This document shows positions 1 to 11,783 of a DNA stretch of 64,000 bases, piece by piece (the stretch's first letter is position 1; each line of letters begins with the position of its first letter). The position numbers and the translations under genes were made by a program. The notes beneath the pieces are model-generated. The model was not told where the DNA came from, did no database searches, and saw nothing but the letters and a program-made list of their open reading frames with translations. The DNA is from Flaccisagitta enflata. Its lineage: Eukaryota > Chaetognatha > Sagittoidea > Aphragmophora. The stretch covers positions 95,852,001 through 95,916,000 of the forward strand of contig OZ231127.1 in the NCBI GenBank assembly GCA_965153355.1, written 5' to 3'.

Positions 1-850
1 TATAAAACTAGAGTTCAAGAGCTAATCAGTGGTGCAATCTGCATGTTGCTATCATTTATTGTTAAGATTTAAGAGCTTTTCAAAGATGGAAGGGTATGAG
101 GGTTATTTCATCAGATGAACTAGGTGGTCAATTTTGACATTTTTTACAATTCTTAATATATCTCCGCTTTGGATGGACCAATTTGGATGAAATTTGTAAC
201 CAAACTGAAGATTTTTTGATGCTCTTACTGAATCTGGCAACATTTTTGATTGATATGACCCTCAATATTTTGGAGAGACTCTAGAAGCAGGAGTTAAAAA
301 GAGAATTTTTTTCGTCATTATGGCTACTTTGGTCGTAAAATTAGGGCACCACCGAGCTAGGAAAAGACAAAAAAATCCATGAGCAAATTAAACTTCAGCT
401 CAAGATCTAACCAGTGGTGCAATCGGCATGTCAATATGTTAAAGTATTTGGCAGAGCTTTAAAAATCAGTAAGTATTATAAAATGACATTTTTTGGTAAT
501 TTTGCTCATTTTCAAAATCCATGAAATTATAAAACTAGAGCTTCATGACTAACCAGTGGTGCAATCCGCATGTTGCTATCATTTTTAGTCGCGGACACGC
601 GACTCTACTCCTTGCCGTGTCGGTCGGTAGGTCGGTAGGTCGGTCCCGTAACCTTTTTGAATTCCGAGAGGTTTTCTCACCACTGCTCCTGCCCAACCGT
701 CCGCGACTGGATTGCCGTGTATCCGGCCTTGTTTGTTAAGATTTAAGAGCTCTTCAAAGATGGAAGGGTATGAGGGTTATTTTACTTGATGAATTTGGTG
801 TTCAATTTTGACATTTTTTACAGTTTTTGATAAATCTCCGCTTTGGAGGG
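1..850 (+). repeat. Two copies of a 180-bp unit, the second split by an F1 insertion
   Basis: Positions 1-180 (tataaaactagag to ctttggatggacca) recur at 527-857, but the second copy is interrupted at 587-731 by an F1 element. The flanks are catttattgttaag (empty) and catttt...tttgttaag (filled). Confidence 0.85.
587..731 (+). mobile_element. F1 element (complete, 145 bp)
   Basis: The head hairpin is AGTCGCG-gaca-CGCGACT, the core is tcggtcggtaggtcggt, and the end is GCCGTGTATCCGGCCTTG. Its borders are fixed by the empty copy at 1-180. T-runs flank both ends. Confidence 0.8.
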
Positions 851-911
851 ACCAATGTGGTGATATTCAATGGGAATTTGAGGCTTGAGAAGCTTGGGGG
901 GGAACAAATGT

Positions 912-993
912 ACGGACGTACGGACGGACAGAAGGACGTATGGAAATTCACCCTTGTGTCCTACGTGACATCAGTCCTTTTGGGGCACTGCCC
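912..993. repeat. F3 fragment
   Basis: gaaattcacccttgtgtcct then ttttggggcactgccc, one arm of the F3 foldback. Confidence 0.55.
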
Positions 994-1381
994 AAAAAAG
1001 TGACAAAAAACAACCTTTAAGATACTATTTTGTGTGGGGGGGAAGGGCAGAGGAGTCTGGGTGGGGCTGGATGCGTAACTTGTTTAATTTGCCCATGGAT
1101 TTCATTTCGTTTTCAAACTCCAAAGCGCCCGAAATTTGTGACTAAAGTTACCAAAATGACAAAAAGTTGACTTTTTTTCACCTGCTTCTCGAGTTTCCCA
1201 CTGATCTTTGAAGCTCTGCCAAATCTATATGCTTTAACATATTGACATGCCGATTGCATCACTGGTTAGATCTTGAGCTGTAGTTTAATTTGCTTATGAA
1301 TTTTTTGTCTTTTTCTAGCTCGGAAGTGCCCAAATTGTATGACCAAAGTAGCCAAAATTGCGAGAATAAAATTTACTTTTT

Positions 1382-1500
1382 GGGCAGCGGCCCCAAAAAT
1401 CCTGTAGAACACAGGGGGACTTTCATTCGTCATTCCGTCCGTCTGTTTGTCCCCCCAAGGCCTCTCAGACTTAAAATTTGCTCTCTCAGGCCTGAAATAT
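1382..1500. repeat. F3 fragment
   Basis: gggcagcggccccaaaaatc, ctgtagaacacagggggact, then two units of the ctcaggcctgaaat minisatellite. Confidence 0.55.
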
Positions 1501-3120
1501 GCTGGGTCGTGCTAAAGGGAGGCAAAGATCGTTAGTACTTGCTCCTGTAGGAAGAAAGGTTAGTATATTGATCTGAGAGAAATCGTCCGTATGTGTGTCC
1601 GGGTATTTGTAATTGTACGCGTTGAAAAATCCGCCCTCTGAAAAAAAAATTTATGAGACGTATCGCGTTTTCTGGAAAGGAAATATTATTAGCGCATTCG
1701 TACGAAGATTCTCAGATTACTATCAGCGTCCCGTACATCGAGGTTTTCCAATCAATGAGCGTTTATGTTGAACCTGTGCGGAAAGACTCAAAGAAGAGGC
1801 GATACGAAATTGTTCATATGTCAATCAATTAAGCATCATAAATCCTGTTTCTGCACTCTGCTCTCTTTTTTTTTCGATTTTCAATGATCAATCAACCTGT
1901 CTGTCTACTCCTCAGTCAATCAATCGACCTGTATATGATCTGAAGAGTGAAGCAATGACGGGATTCGAACCGTAGACGTTTTTTCCGAGATGTAGTGATT
2001 TCGTTTCGATGCCTTTTGATGATTTCTTTTTTCTCCTTCGTTGGCGCGATGTCGATGACGATGATGCGACTCGGTAACGATGATGACGATAAGGAAGAAT
2101 CGATGGTGGAGGTGCGAATTATTTGTAGCTACGTGATCGTACTTGTTCCGTGCGATTCCCGATGCTGACTATCTGATTGAGTCTCAAATACAAACGCTCG
2201 ATGAGAATAATATTTACCCGGGTGGGAGGGTGGGAGAACGAGGGTTGAGGGACCGATCAATGTGCAAGAAAAAAAATGAGACAATACTCACGCTTGCGTA
2301 GAGAGTTCTTAGATTACTGTCAAATGGTTATTGCGCGTCCGGATAACTGGACAGAGCCCCAGCGAGAGAGGAAGAAAGACTCGACCAGATATATGAATAT
2401 ATAAGGACGTGTAATCTGAACAGAGAATATAAACAATGATGAGATATACGCAAATAGTAATGAACCCGAACCCAACTGCCCCAGCCCCTTTCTGCCCCCG
2501 CCTGCCCTCCCTTCTTCCTTCCTTTCTTCGTCCTGCCTCCCAACGTCGCTTCCTGCTCCTCCTCCTCCTCCTTCTTCTTCTCCCCTTCCTCCTCCTACTT
2601 CTCCCGTCCTATCTGTTAATAATGACCAATCAGTAGTAATACTAATAATAATTACCTAAGAACTTTTCTAAAGATGTACATTCAAGTATTTGGAGAAAAT
2701 AATATTGTTGAAGGTCTTGTTTAGAAATAAAGAAGAAATGCCAATATGAAAGAGAAATAGATATGAGGTTGACTCACTACTGTTTTGATGGTCGACTGTC
2801 TCGCGTCACTTCCTCTTTCATCGCTTCGCTTCTTGGGGGGGCTCATGTTATTGACAGTATCCATTATCCCGTCGATTTTGCGATTTTTCTCCTATTTTAT
2901 TACTTTTTTATCTTTATAAATGTCGTTTTGACGTTTTGACATGAAATTTAGACCTATACTTGATTTCAACTCAGCCTTTCCTCTCAACTCAATTCAGTCA
3001 TTTATGGTAAAGACTTTATTGAGTCGCTTTCTTTCGCCACACTCCAGTCTGGGTCAGGATTATCTTCGTGTCTACACTAGACTCTCTCTCTTTGTTTCCC
3101 TTTTCTGTCTCTGTCTTTTT
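1500..3120. other. No gene seen
   Basis: Unique sequence with a pyrimidine-rich stretch at 2480-2615. The minus strand near 1950 carries a B-box-like ggttcgaatcc without a matching tRNA body. Confidence 0.6.
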
Positions 3121-4507
3121 GGGCAGCTGCCCCGGAGGGGACAAAGTCTCAGGTGAACACAGGGGCTTTCTGCATTCGTCTGGCCCAGCTTGTTCGTCTC
3201 TTCCGTCCGTGCGCCCCCATCAGGCTCTCTAGGGCCTCAATCTGGCTCTGAGACTCCTGTTAAACTGGCCTTCAGACTCAAATCTGGCCTCTCAGGCCTC
3301 AAACCAAGCCTCTCAGGCCTCAAACACAGCCTCTCAGGCCTCAAATCAAGCCTCTCAGGCCTCAAATACAGCCTTTTAGGCCTCAAATCCAACCTCTCAG
3401 GGCTCAAACCTGGCTTCTCAGGCTTCAAATTAAGCCTCTAGGCCTCAAATTTGGCCTCTCTGCCTCATATTCGGCCCCGGAGGGGACAAAGTCCTGTAGA
3501 ATACAGGGGGACTTTGTTCCGTCCGTCCATTCGTCCCTCTATCAGGATCTCAGGCTCAAATCTGCCTCTGATTCCTAATTGGCCTCCTCAGACTCCCAAC
3601 TGGCCTCTCTCAGGCCTCAAATCTGGCCTCTCAAGCTTCAAATTCAACCTCTCAGGCCTAAAACCAGGCCTCTCAGGCCTAAAATTAGGCTTCTTAGGCC
3701 TCAAAACCAAATCCTCAGGCCTCAAACCTGGCCTCTCAGGCTTCAAACCTGGCCTCTCAGGTCTCAAATCAGGCTTCTCAGGCTTCAGTTCATTGCTCTC
3801 AGGCTTCAAATCAGTCCTCTTACCTTTCAAGCCCTAATCCAGCTCTCTTAAGCCTCAAGTCAGCCCCCCCAAGCTTCCGATTGACATTCTAAGGCCTTTC
3901 ATCAGCCTTCTTAGACCTCAGTTTACGCTCTTGAAGCCCTCTATCGCATCTCATCCACTTCTTCAGGCAGGACGAATGAAAGTCCCCCTGTGTTCTGTTG
4001 GTGACTTCGTCCTCTGTGGGGCCGCACCTGCTTCCTCACTCCAGTTCACAATCACTCAAAGCAGGGCAACAGGTATAGCTGACCACATATTGCCCTCAGC
4101 GCGACCTGTTAGGCCTCAAATCCAAATCCTCAGGCCTCAGACCTGGCCTCACAGGCCTCAAACTTGGCCCCTCAGGCCTCAAATCAGCTATCTAAGCCTC
4201 AATTTATTGCTCTTCTGTTCTCAGTCCTTTCTTTCCCTAATCCAGCTCTCTTACGCCTCAAGTCAGCCCTCCCATCTTCCAATTGGCAGCAGCCTTCTTA
4301 GACCTCAGTTAAGGCTCTAGAAGGCCTTCAGTCAGCCCTCTATCTTATCTCATCCACTTCTGCAGGCAGGACGAACTAAAGTCCCCTGTGTTCTACAGGA
4401 CTTTCTCCCCTTTGAAGCTGCCCAGCTTCCTCATCTTCCTGACTCCAATCACTCAAAGCAGGGCAAAGGGTATCGCTGACCACATATTGCCCTTGGGCGA
4501 CCTGTTT
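3121..4507. repeat. F3 foldback cluster with 21-bp minisatellite
   Basis: Three arm sequences (3121, 3474, 3966-4025) and two tails (4024-4105, 4370-4507) surround 21-bp repeats of the type ctcaggcctcaaatcaagcct (3235-3470, 3590-3830, 4108-4190). The open frames (SGLKxxL units) are a by-product of the 21-bp period and not a gene. Confidence 0.75.
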
Positions 4508-4849
4508 TGTCCTATTTTTTTCAAGTATTGCTATGGTGAGTAAAGCCTACTGTAACATGTTCCATGGGCCCTTTTATCCACTGTCTTATCTCTAAAATCT
4601 TGAGGTGACTAATTCAAATATTATTTCCAGATACTCCTCCTTTAGACTCCTTCACATTTAATAACCATCTTGGAAATAAGTGTGCCCAATTTACATTAAA
4701 GAATAATTATCCGAAAGAATTTAGGTGAGCGCTAATCCTAAAAACTAAACTACTAAGTAGAACTGAGTCAGTACCCACCCTAGCGTGGTCACATTTGAAA
4801 AGGTTTGAATAAATCTTTAGAATGGGACCAATCTGGTTTTTGCTGATTA

Positions 4850-7800
4850 ATTTATGGTCTGCTGTAGATCATCCCCAAGATAGTAAACTTGCGTCCTCCA
4901 AATATGTTTCCAAGTATTTGGAGGGGTCTGCTGGATTTCAGAGGGGTCTGCTGGAGGTCATCCCCATAACTATAGAGAGGGGTCTGCTAGATCAAGTAGG
5001 GGTCTGCTGGAGATCATCCCCAAGATAGTAAAGTAGCGTCCACCCAATATGTTTCCCTGTATTAGGAGAGGTCTGCTGGATTTCAGAGGGGTCTGCTGGA
5101 GAGTCATCCTGTTAATATAAAAAGAGAGTCTGCTAGATCGAGAAAGAGATCTGCTGAGTCATCCCCAGATAGTAAGCAGCGTCACACAATAGGTTTCCAT
5201 GTATTAGGAGGGGTCTTCTTGGATTTCCAGAGGGGTCTGCTGGAGGTGTCCCATAACAAAGTGGTCTGTGCCCTGAATCAAGTAGGGGTCTGCTGGAGAT
5301 CATCCCCAGAATAGTAAAGTAGTGTCCACCCAACATGTTTCCTTGTATTAGGAGGGGTGCTGGATTTCAGAGGGTCTGCTGGTCATCCCCATAACTATAG
5401 AGAGGGTCTGCTAGATCAAGTAGGGGTCTGCTTTAGATCATCCCCAAGATAGTAAAGTAGCGTCCACCCAATATGTTTCCATGTATTAGGAGGGGTCTGC
5501 TGGATTTCAGAGGGGTCTGCTGGAGGTCATCCCCATAACTACAGAGAGGGGTCTGCTAGATCAAGTAGGGGGTCTGGAGGTCATCCCCAAGATGATAAAA
5601 GTAACGTCCACCCACTTTGTTTCACTGTATTAGGAGGGTCTGCTGGATTTCAGGGTCTGCCAGAGTGATCCCATAACTACAGAGAGAAGTCTGCTAGGTC
5701 AAGTGAGGGTCTGCTGGAGATCATCCCAAAATTAGTAAAAGAAGTCTGCTGTTATCTTTCCATATATTAGGAGGGGTCTGCTGGATTTCAGAGGGGTCTG
5801 CTAGAGGTCATCCCCATAACTATAAGGAGGGGTCTGCTAGATCAAGTAAGGGTCTGCAGGAGATCATCCCCTAAGATAATAGTAGCGTCCTCCTTGTGTT
5901 TCAGTAATGGAGGGTCTGCTGGACTCAGAAGGGTCTGCTGGAGGTCATCCCCATAACTATAGAGAGGGTCTGCTAGATCAAGTAGGGGTCTGCTGGAGTC
6001 ATCCCCGAGATAGTAAAAGTAGCCTCCTCTGATATGTTTCCATGTAGGAGTGGTCTGCTGGATTGCAGAGGTCTGCTGGAGAGTCATCAATAACTATAGT
6101 AAGGGGTCTGCTAGATCAAGTAGGGGTCTGCTGAAGATCATCCCCCAGATAGTTAAGTAGCGTCCACCCAATATGTTTCCCTATATTAGGAGAAGTCTCT
6201 GCTGGATTTCAGAGGGTGTGCTGGAGGTCATCCCCATAACTATATAGAGAGGGTCTGCTAGATCATGTGAGGGTCTGCTGAATAATCCCCAAGATAGTAA
6301 AGTAGCGTCCACTCAATATGTTTCCATATATTAGGAGGGGTCTGCTGGATTTCAGAGGGGTCTGCTGGAGGTCATCCCAATAACTATAGAGAGGGGTCTG
6401 CTAGATCAAGTAGGGGTCTGCTGTAGATCATCCCCAAGATAGTAAACTTGCGTCCTCCCAATATGTTTCCATGTATTAGGAGGGGTCTGCTGGATTTCAG
6501 AGGGGTCTGCTGGAGGTCATCCCCATAACTATAGAGAGGGGTCTGCTAGATCAAGTAGGGGTCTGCTGGAGATCATCCCCAAGATAATAAAGTAGCGTCC
6601 ACCCAATATGTTTCCCTGTATTAGGAGGGGTCTGCTGGATTTCAGAGGGGTCTGCTGAAGGTCATCCCTGTTAATATAGAGAGGGGTCTTTTAGATCAAG
6701 AAGGGGTCTGCTGGAGATCATCCCCAAGATAGTAAAGCAGCGTCCACCCAATAGGTTTCCATGTATTAGGAGGGGTCTGCTGGATTTCAGAGGGATCTGC
6801 TGGAGGTCATCCCCATAACTAAAGAGAGGGGTCTGCTAGATCAAGTAGGGGTCTGCTGGAGATCATCCCCAAGATAGTAAAGTAGTGTCCACCCAACATG
6901 TTTCCCTGTATTAGGAGGGGTCTGCTGGATTTCAGAGGGGTCTGCCAGAGGTCATCCCCATTACTATAGAGAAGGGTCTGCTAGATCAAGTAGGGGACTG
7001 CTAGAGATCATCTCAAAATTTGTAAAGAAGAGTCTGCCCATAATCTTTCCTTATATTAGGAGGGGTCTGCTGGATTTCAGAGGGGTCTGCTGGAGGTCAT
7101 CCCCATAACTAAAGAGAGGGGTCTGCTAGATCAAGTAGGGGTCTGCTGGAGATCATCCCCAAGATGATAAAGTAGCGTCCACCCACTTTGTTTCCCTGTA
7201 TTAGGAGGGGTCTGCTGGATTTCAGAGGGGTCTGCCAGAGGTCATCCCCATAACTACAGAGAGGGGTCTGCTAGATCAAGTAGGGGTCTGCTGGAGATCA
7301 TCCCAAAATTAGTAAAGAAGAGTCTGCCCATTATCTTTCCATATATTAGGAGGGGTCTGCTGGATTTCAGAGGGGTCTGCTAGAGGTCATCCCCATAACT
7401 ATAGAGAGGGGTCTGCTAGATCAAGTAGGGGTCTGCTGGAGATCATCCCCAAGATAGTAAAGTAGCGTCCTCCCAATATGTTTCCGTGTATTAGGAGGGG
7501 TCTGCTGGATTTCAGAGGGGTCTGCTGGAGGTCATCCCCATAACTATAGAGAGGGGTCTGCTAGATCAAGTAGGGGTCTGCTGGAGATCATCCCCAAGAT
7601 AGTAAAGTAGCGTCCTCCCAATATGTTTCCATGTATTAGGAGGGGTCTGCTGGATTACAGAGGGGTCTGCTGGAGGTCATCCCAATAACTATAGAGAGGG
7701 GTCTGCTAGATCAAGTAGGGGTCTGCTGAAGATCATCCCCCAGATAGTAAAGTAGCGTCCACCCAATATGTTTCCCTATATTAGGAGGGGTCTGCTGGAT

Positions 7801-9005
7801 TTCAGAGGGGTCTGCTGGAGGTCATCCCCATAACTATAGAGAGGGGTCTGCTAGATCATGTAGGGGTCTGCTGAAGATCATCCCCAAGATAGTAAAGTAG
7901 CGTCCACCCAATATGTTTCCATATATTAGGAGGGGTCTGCTGGATTTCAGAGGGGTCTGCTGGAGGTCATCCCAATAACTATAGAGAGGGGTCTGCTAGA
8001 TCAAGTAGGGGTCTGCTGGAGATCATCCCCAAGATAGTAAACTAGCGTCCTCCCAATATGTTTCCATGTATTTGGAGGGGTCTGCTGGATTTCAGAGGGG
8101 TCTGCTGGAGGTCATCCCCATAACTATAGAGAGGGGTCTGCTAGATCAAGTAGGGGTCTGCTGGAGATCATCCCCAAGATAGTAAAGTAGCGTCCACCCA
8201 ATATGTTTCCCTGTATTAGGAGGGGTCTGCTGGATTTCAGAGGGGTCTGCTGGAGGTCATCCCTGTTAATATAGAGAGGGGTCTGCTAGATCAAGTAGGG
8301 GTCTGCTGGAGATCATCCCCAAGATAGTAAAGCAGCGTCCACCCAATAGGTTTCCATGTATTAGGAGGGGTCTGCTGGATTTCAGAGGGGTCTGCTGGAG
8401 GTCATCCCCATAACTAAAGAGAGGGGTCTGCTAGATCAAGTAGGGGTCTGCTGGAGATCATCCTCAAGATAGTAAAGTAGCTTCCACCCAATAGGTTTCC
8501 CTGTATTAGGAGGGGTCTGCTTGATTTCAGAGGGGTCTGCCAGAGGTCATCCCCATAACTGTAGAGAGGGGTCTGCTAGATCAAGTAGGGGTCTGCTAGA
8601 GATCATCCCAAAATTAGTAAAGAAGAGTCTGCCCATTATCTTTCCATATATTAAGAGGGGTCTGCTGGATTTAAGAGGGGTCTGCTGGAGGTTATCCCAA
8701 TAACTATAGAGAGGGGTCTGCTAGATAAAGTAGGGGTCTGCTGGAGATCATCCCCATGATAGTAAGAGAGGGTGAGCGTGCTGTCTCATCATATATATGG
8801 AGGGGTCTGCCAGATATCCTAGGGGTCTGTTGATGATAATCCCCTTAAGTATAGAGAGGGGTCTGCTAGATCAAGAAGGGTCTGATAAAGGCCATCTCTA
8901 AATCTATAAAGTAGGGGTCTGATAGGGGTCTGCTACTCGTCATCCCCTTCAACTAGCAATTTTCTTAGCAGAGGGGTCTGCCAGCTGAGGGGTCTGCTAT
9001 AACAC
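4850..9005 (+). repeat. 145-bp satellite array, about 28 units
   Basis: atatgtttcc recurs at 7621, 7766, 7911, 8056 and 8201, exactly 145 apart. Each unit holds four ggggtctgct motifs spaced 20, 36, 20 and 69. Units before about 6350 carry many small insertions and deletions and those at 6460-8700 are nearly identical. The last units (8770-9005) are divergent. Confidence 0.95.
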
Positions 9006-9484
9006 AAATACCGAATAGAGGCGGCGGTAAGAAAGATAGAAGAAAGTGAGACAGAGATAGCAAAGAGGGGCCAGGATAGAAAGGAAAAGGGAAAGACGAT
9101 AGATGAGAGGGGCAAAAGGACAGCTATCCGGGCACAACAGTTGTTGTTGTTGTCGTGGTTCTTTTCTGTCATGCCATTTTTTTTTCAGAGATTGACTGAT
9201 ATTTTGCTAGCCCCTATCGCGCTTATTTATGATTTTAGTAGTGGGCAAGAGACTCTAGGACTTGCTTTGTCGGTCGGTCCATCACGTCACATTGTTGAGT
9301 TATGAGTGGTTTCGGCGTTACTGCCCTTTTGCTCAAGGGGGGGGGAAGCGTATCGGCTGATCAATAAGTAACTAATGCTAGAAAAGTTAGAATTCGTTGC
9401 CCGACAGAACTGAATTACAATTGTTGTAATCGGGAAAAAAGTTGAAGTTAGTCTTCTACATATTCCAGAGAATAATGTTATTTT
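9006..9484. other. No gene seen
   Basis: Unique sequence with a short F1-like piece at about 9240-9290 (gtgggcaagagactctagga then tcggtcggtcc). Confidence 0.5.
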
Positions 9485-9640
9485 AGTCGCGAACACGCGA
9501 CTCTATACATTGCTATGTTGGTCAGTAGGTTGGACTGTCGGTCTGTTTGTCCGTCCGTCACATTTTTTAATTACAAGCAGTTTTCGCATTACTGCTCCTG
9601 CCCAACCGTCCGTGACTGGATTGCCGTGTATCCGGCCTTG
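9485..9640 (+). mobile_element. F1 element
   Basis: The head hairpin is AGTCGCG-aaca-CGCGACT, followed by ctctatac, and the end is gtatccggccttg. Confidence 0.75.
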
Positions 9641-9734
9641 TTTTAATCTGGAATATGGAGCTCTTCATTGACCAAATGAAACAAAATGACCAAACAAAAT
9701 TGATAGGGTGAGTATATTAAATCTAGAAAATAAA

Positions 9735-9943
9735 CAAGGCCAGATACAAGGCTAACCCAGTCGCGTGCAGGTGGGCAGGGGCTGTATTTGAGATCACTTG
9801 ATCCTTTTGGCAGGAGCAGTGAGGCAAAAGTAAAAAAAGTAAAGTGTGACGGACCGGTGGACCGACAGACGGACTGACAAAGGGACCAATGGACAGATGA
9901 ACGGACCGTCCAAGCGGGGTGTAGAATTGCCTAGTGTGCGACC
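9735..9943 (-). mobile_element. F1 element, reversed
   Basis: It starts with caaggccagatacaaggc (tail) and ends in a degraded head, gcctagtgtgcgacc. Confidence 0.65.
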
Positions 9944-9979
9944 AAAAAAATGTAGTGATTTAATACAAAAGCTTGACAA

Positions 9980-10135
9980 CAAGGCCGGATACACGGCCAC
10001 CAGTTGCGGATGGGTGGGCAGAAGCGGATATGCGCGTTTTCCCACTTTTCGACTCGTGCTGACGGACGGACCGACGGACCAATGGACCAACCAACCGATG
10101 GACCAACGGACCAACAGACGGATGGAGAAAAGCTA
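9980..10135 (-). mobile_element. F1 element, reversed, head degraded
   Basis: caaggccggatacacggcc is the tail, and the ggaccaacgg core is long. Confidence 0.6.
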
Positions 10136-10487
10136 AAAAGTAGCCAATGCTTATGATTTTTTTCAACACGGCGAGAGTCGCCATAACGTGTATAACTTAT
10201 ATCGCCCGTATGATTTAGTGTCGATTCGGTCCTCTCTCAACTGGTCAAGGATTTGACTAAAAAAAAACACTGCTCTCTTGACATGAAGTGAAATTTCTCT
10301 TTGCTTCCTTTAATCGATTTATTTTTTTCGACAATTGTATCTAGCTTCTCAAGTGAAAAGAAATAAACTAATAAAGCCAAAACAAATAATTTTCCCTCGC
10401 CCGTCATCAAACAAATTAAAGAAGGTACAAAAAAGAAGAAAAAATTTTCTTCGTGTTTTTTTATTTCTTTTCTGTCAAGTGTTATGC

Positions 10488-10648
10488 GACTTAAAGACTC
10501 AACACCCCGCTTTGTCCGACCATCGGTCGATCGGTCAGCCGGTTGGTCGGTCCGACACGTTTGTTTTTTGCGGTCTTTGGCCTCACTGCTCTAAGCCGAA
10601 TGCTCCATTGACCTCAAATACAGTCCCTGCCCACCCGCACAAATAAAT
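10488..10648 (+). mobile_element. F1-related element
   Basis: It has tatgcgacttaaagactcaacaccccgctttgtccg, the cggtcggt core, and a partial tail cctgcccacccgcacaaat. Confidence 0.5.
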
Positions 10649-10649
10649 T

Positions 10650-11544
10650 GCTTGGGATCTTCCAGTTTTACTAATAGTTAACAGTATGTCATGTTTCCTC
10701 TCTAGTCGAAAGAAAAAATATTATTTGCCCTGTGATACTCGACAAACGGAAGAAAAAAAAAGTGTGACATTTTCAATGAGTGTGGAGCTATTCTGCGGGC
10801 TTTCGACGCAAATTTTCTCTTGAATGGCTCGAGTTTTGTGTTGCTGGATGCACGCCTAGTTTTGATAACTCTTTGGTACTTTATCACTTCGTAGTACTAC
10901 TTCATTTATTTGTTTGTAGCTGGTGATTACTAATTAGAAATTTTGTAGCTATTTCTAGCGAATTTGTCGGTCTCCTAGCTTTAAAATTTTGGTATCTAGC
11001 TTTTGTTACGACGTTTTTACACAATACACATGTATCTGATTTTTTGCGCTATCGTCGAAAACTGCTTATTCTAGCCTGTTCTGATTTTGGGGGCCTGTAG
11101 ATGAATTTTTTCTGTCGGAAAGCAATTTGTTTTCCTTCTCATGACACGGGATAGCTGCCATTCGCATTGCAGTATTAACGAGGCCTAGGGTGGGTGCAAA
11201 CTCGATCGTACTGAATTCTCGGATGTCTTCACTCTATTTCTACCGTCTCAGGATAAATCCAGGGAGGTCAACGCTTTTGGCTTCTCCCCTACAACAGGTT
11301 GTCAATCAGCGGGTCAAGGCATGGAAGGCAGCGGCGTTACTCCAAGGCCCCAAAGTGGTTCCAACCCTAACAGGTGATTGAAAAACAAAAGTTGATTTAC
11401 GACCAAGGTTTGGTCCGCTCACTGAGCAAATTCGCGCATTTATGATGTCTGTGTGTGTATGTAATTATGGGGCGGGGGCATCAGTTTAGGACATGATTTC
11501 ATTACTGTGCTCCAATCAATGAAATCAGTCCCTAAATGTGCTTT
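10650..11544. other. No gene seen
   Basis: A/T-rich unique sequence. The short open frame at 11190-11381 has no supporting features. Confidence 0.6.
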
Positions 11545-11693
11545 CTCAGGACGTCTGAAAATTCACCTCTGTGTCCTACAGGACATTGGCCCTTTGGGGC
11601 CGCTGCCCTGCTCCCACTCCACTTTTTCAGCTGATCTCTCCAAGCAGGGCATCGGGTACCGCTGACCATGTGCGATCCTTGGATGACTAGTTT
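11545..11693. repeat. F3 arm and tail
   Basis: ctgtgtcctacaggacattg, ttggggccgctgccctg, and a tail ending ccttggatgactagttt. It lies just before the broken K/E/Q gene. Confidence 0.6.
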
Positions 11694-11783
11694 TTCTTTC
11701 CTTTCTTCTGGAACTTTTTTTATGAAATGACTGACGCGGGGAGCCTCGTCTTTGACTTGGTTTCTCTCTCTTCCTGTTTGTAG

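Larger units (their letters stand above)
312..1362. repeat. Inverted repeat pair with arms of about 160 bp
   Basis: The arm 312-475 (gctactttggtcgtaaaatt...) recurs inverted at 1195-1362 with scattered differences. Between the arms lie the split unit and an F3 fragment. Confidence 0.7.

Noticed and set aside
1925-2010. tRNA gene on the minus strand
   Set aside because: A good B box (ggttcgaatcc) is present, but no A box or pairing acceptor stem lies at the right distance.
3190-3851. SGLK-type repeat proteins on both strands
   Set aside because: They are 21-bp minisatellite units of the F3 element, open on both strands.
4850-9005. CRISPR-like repeat array
   Set aside because: Units are contiguous 145-bp satellite copies without unique spacers, in a eukaryotic genome.
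9846-10136. TDRWTDRRTD-type frames
   Set aside because: They are translations of the gacggaccgacgg core of the F1 repeats.
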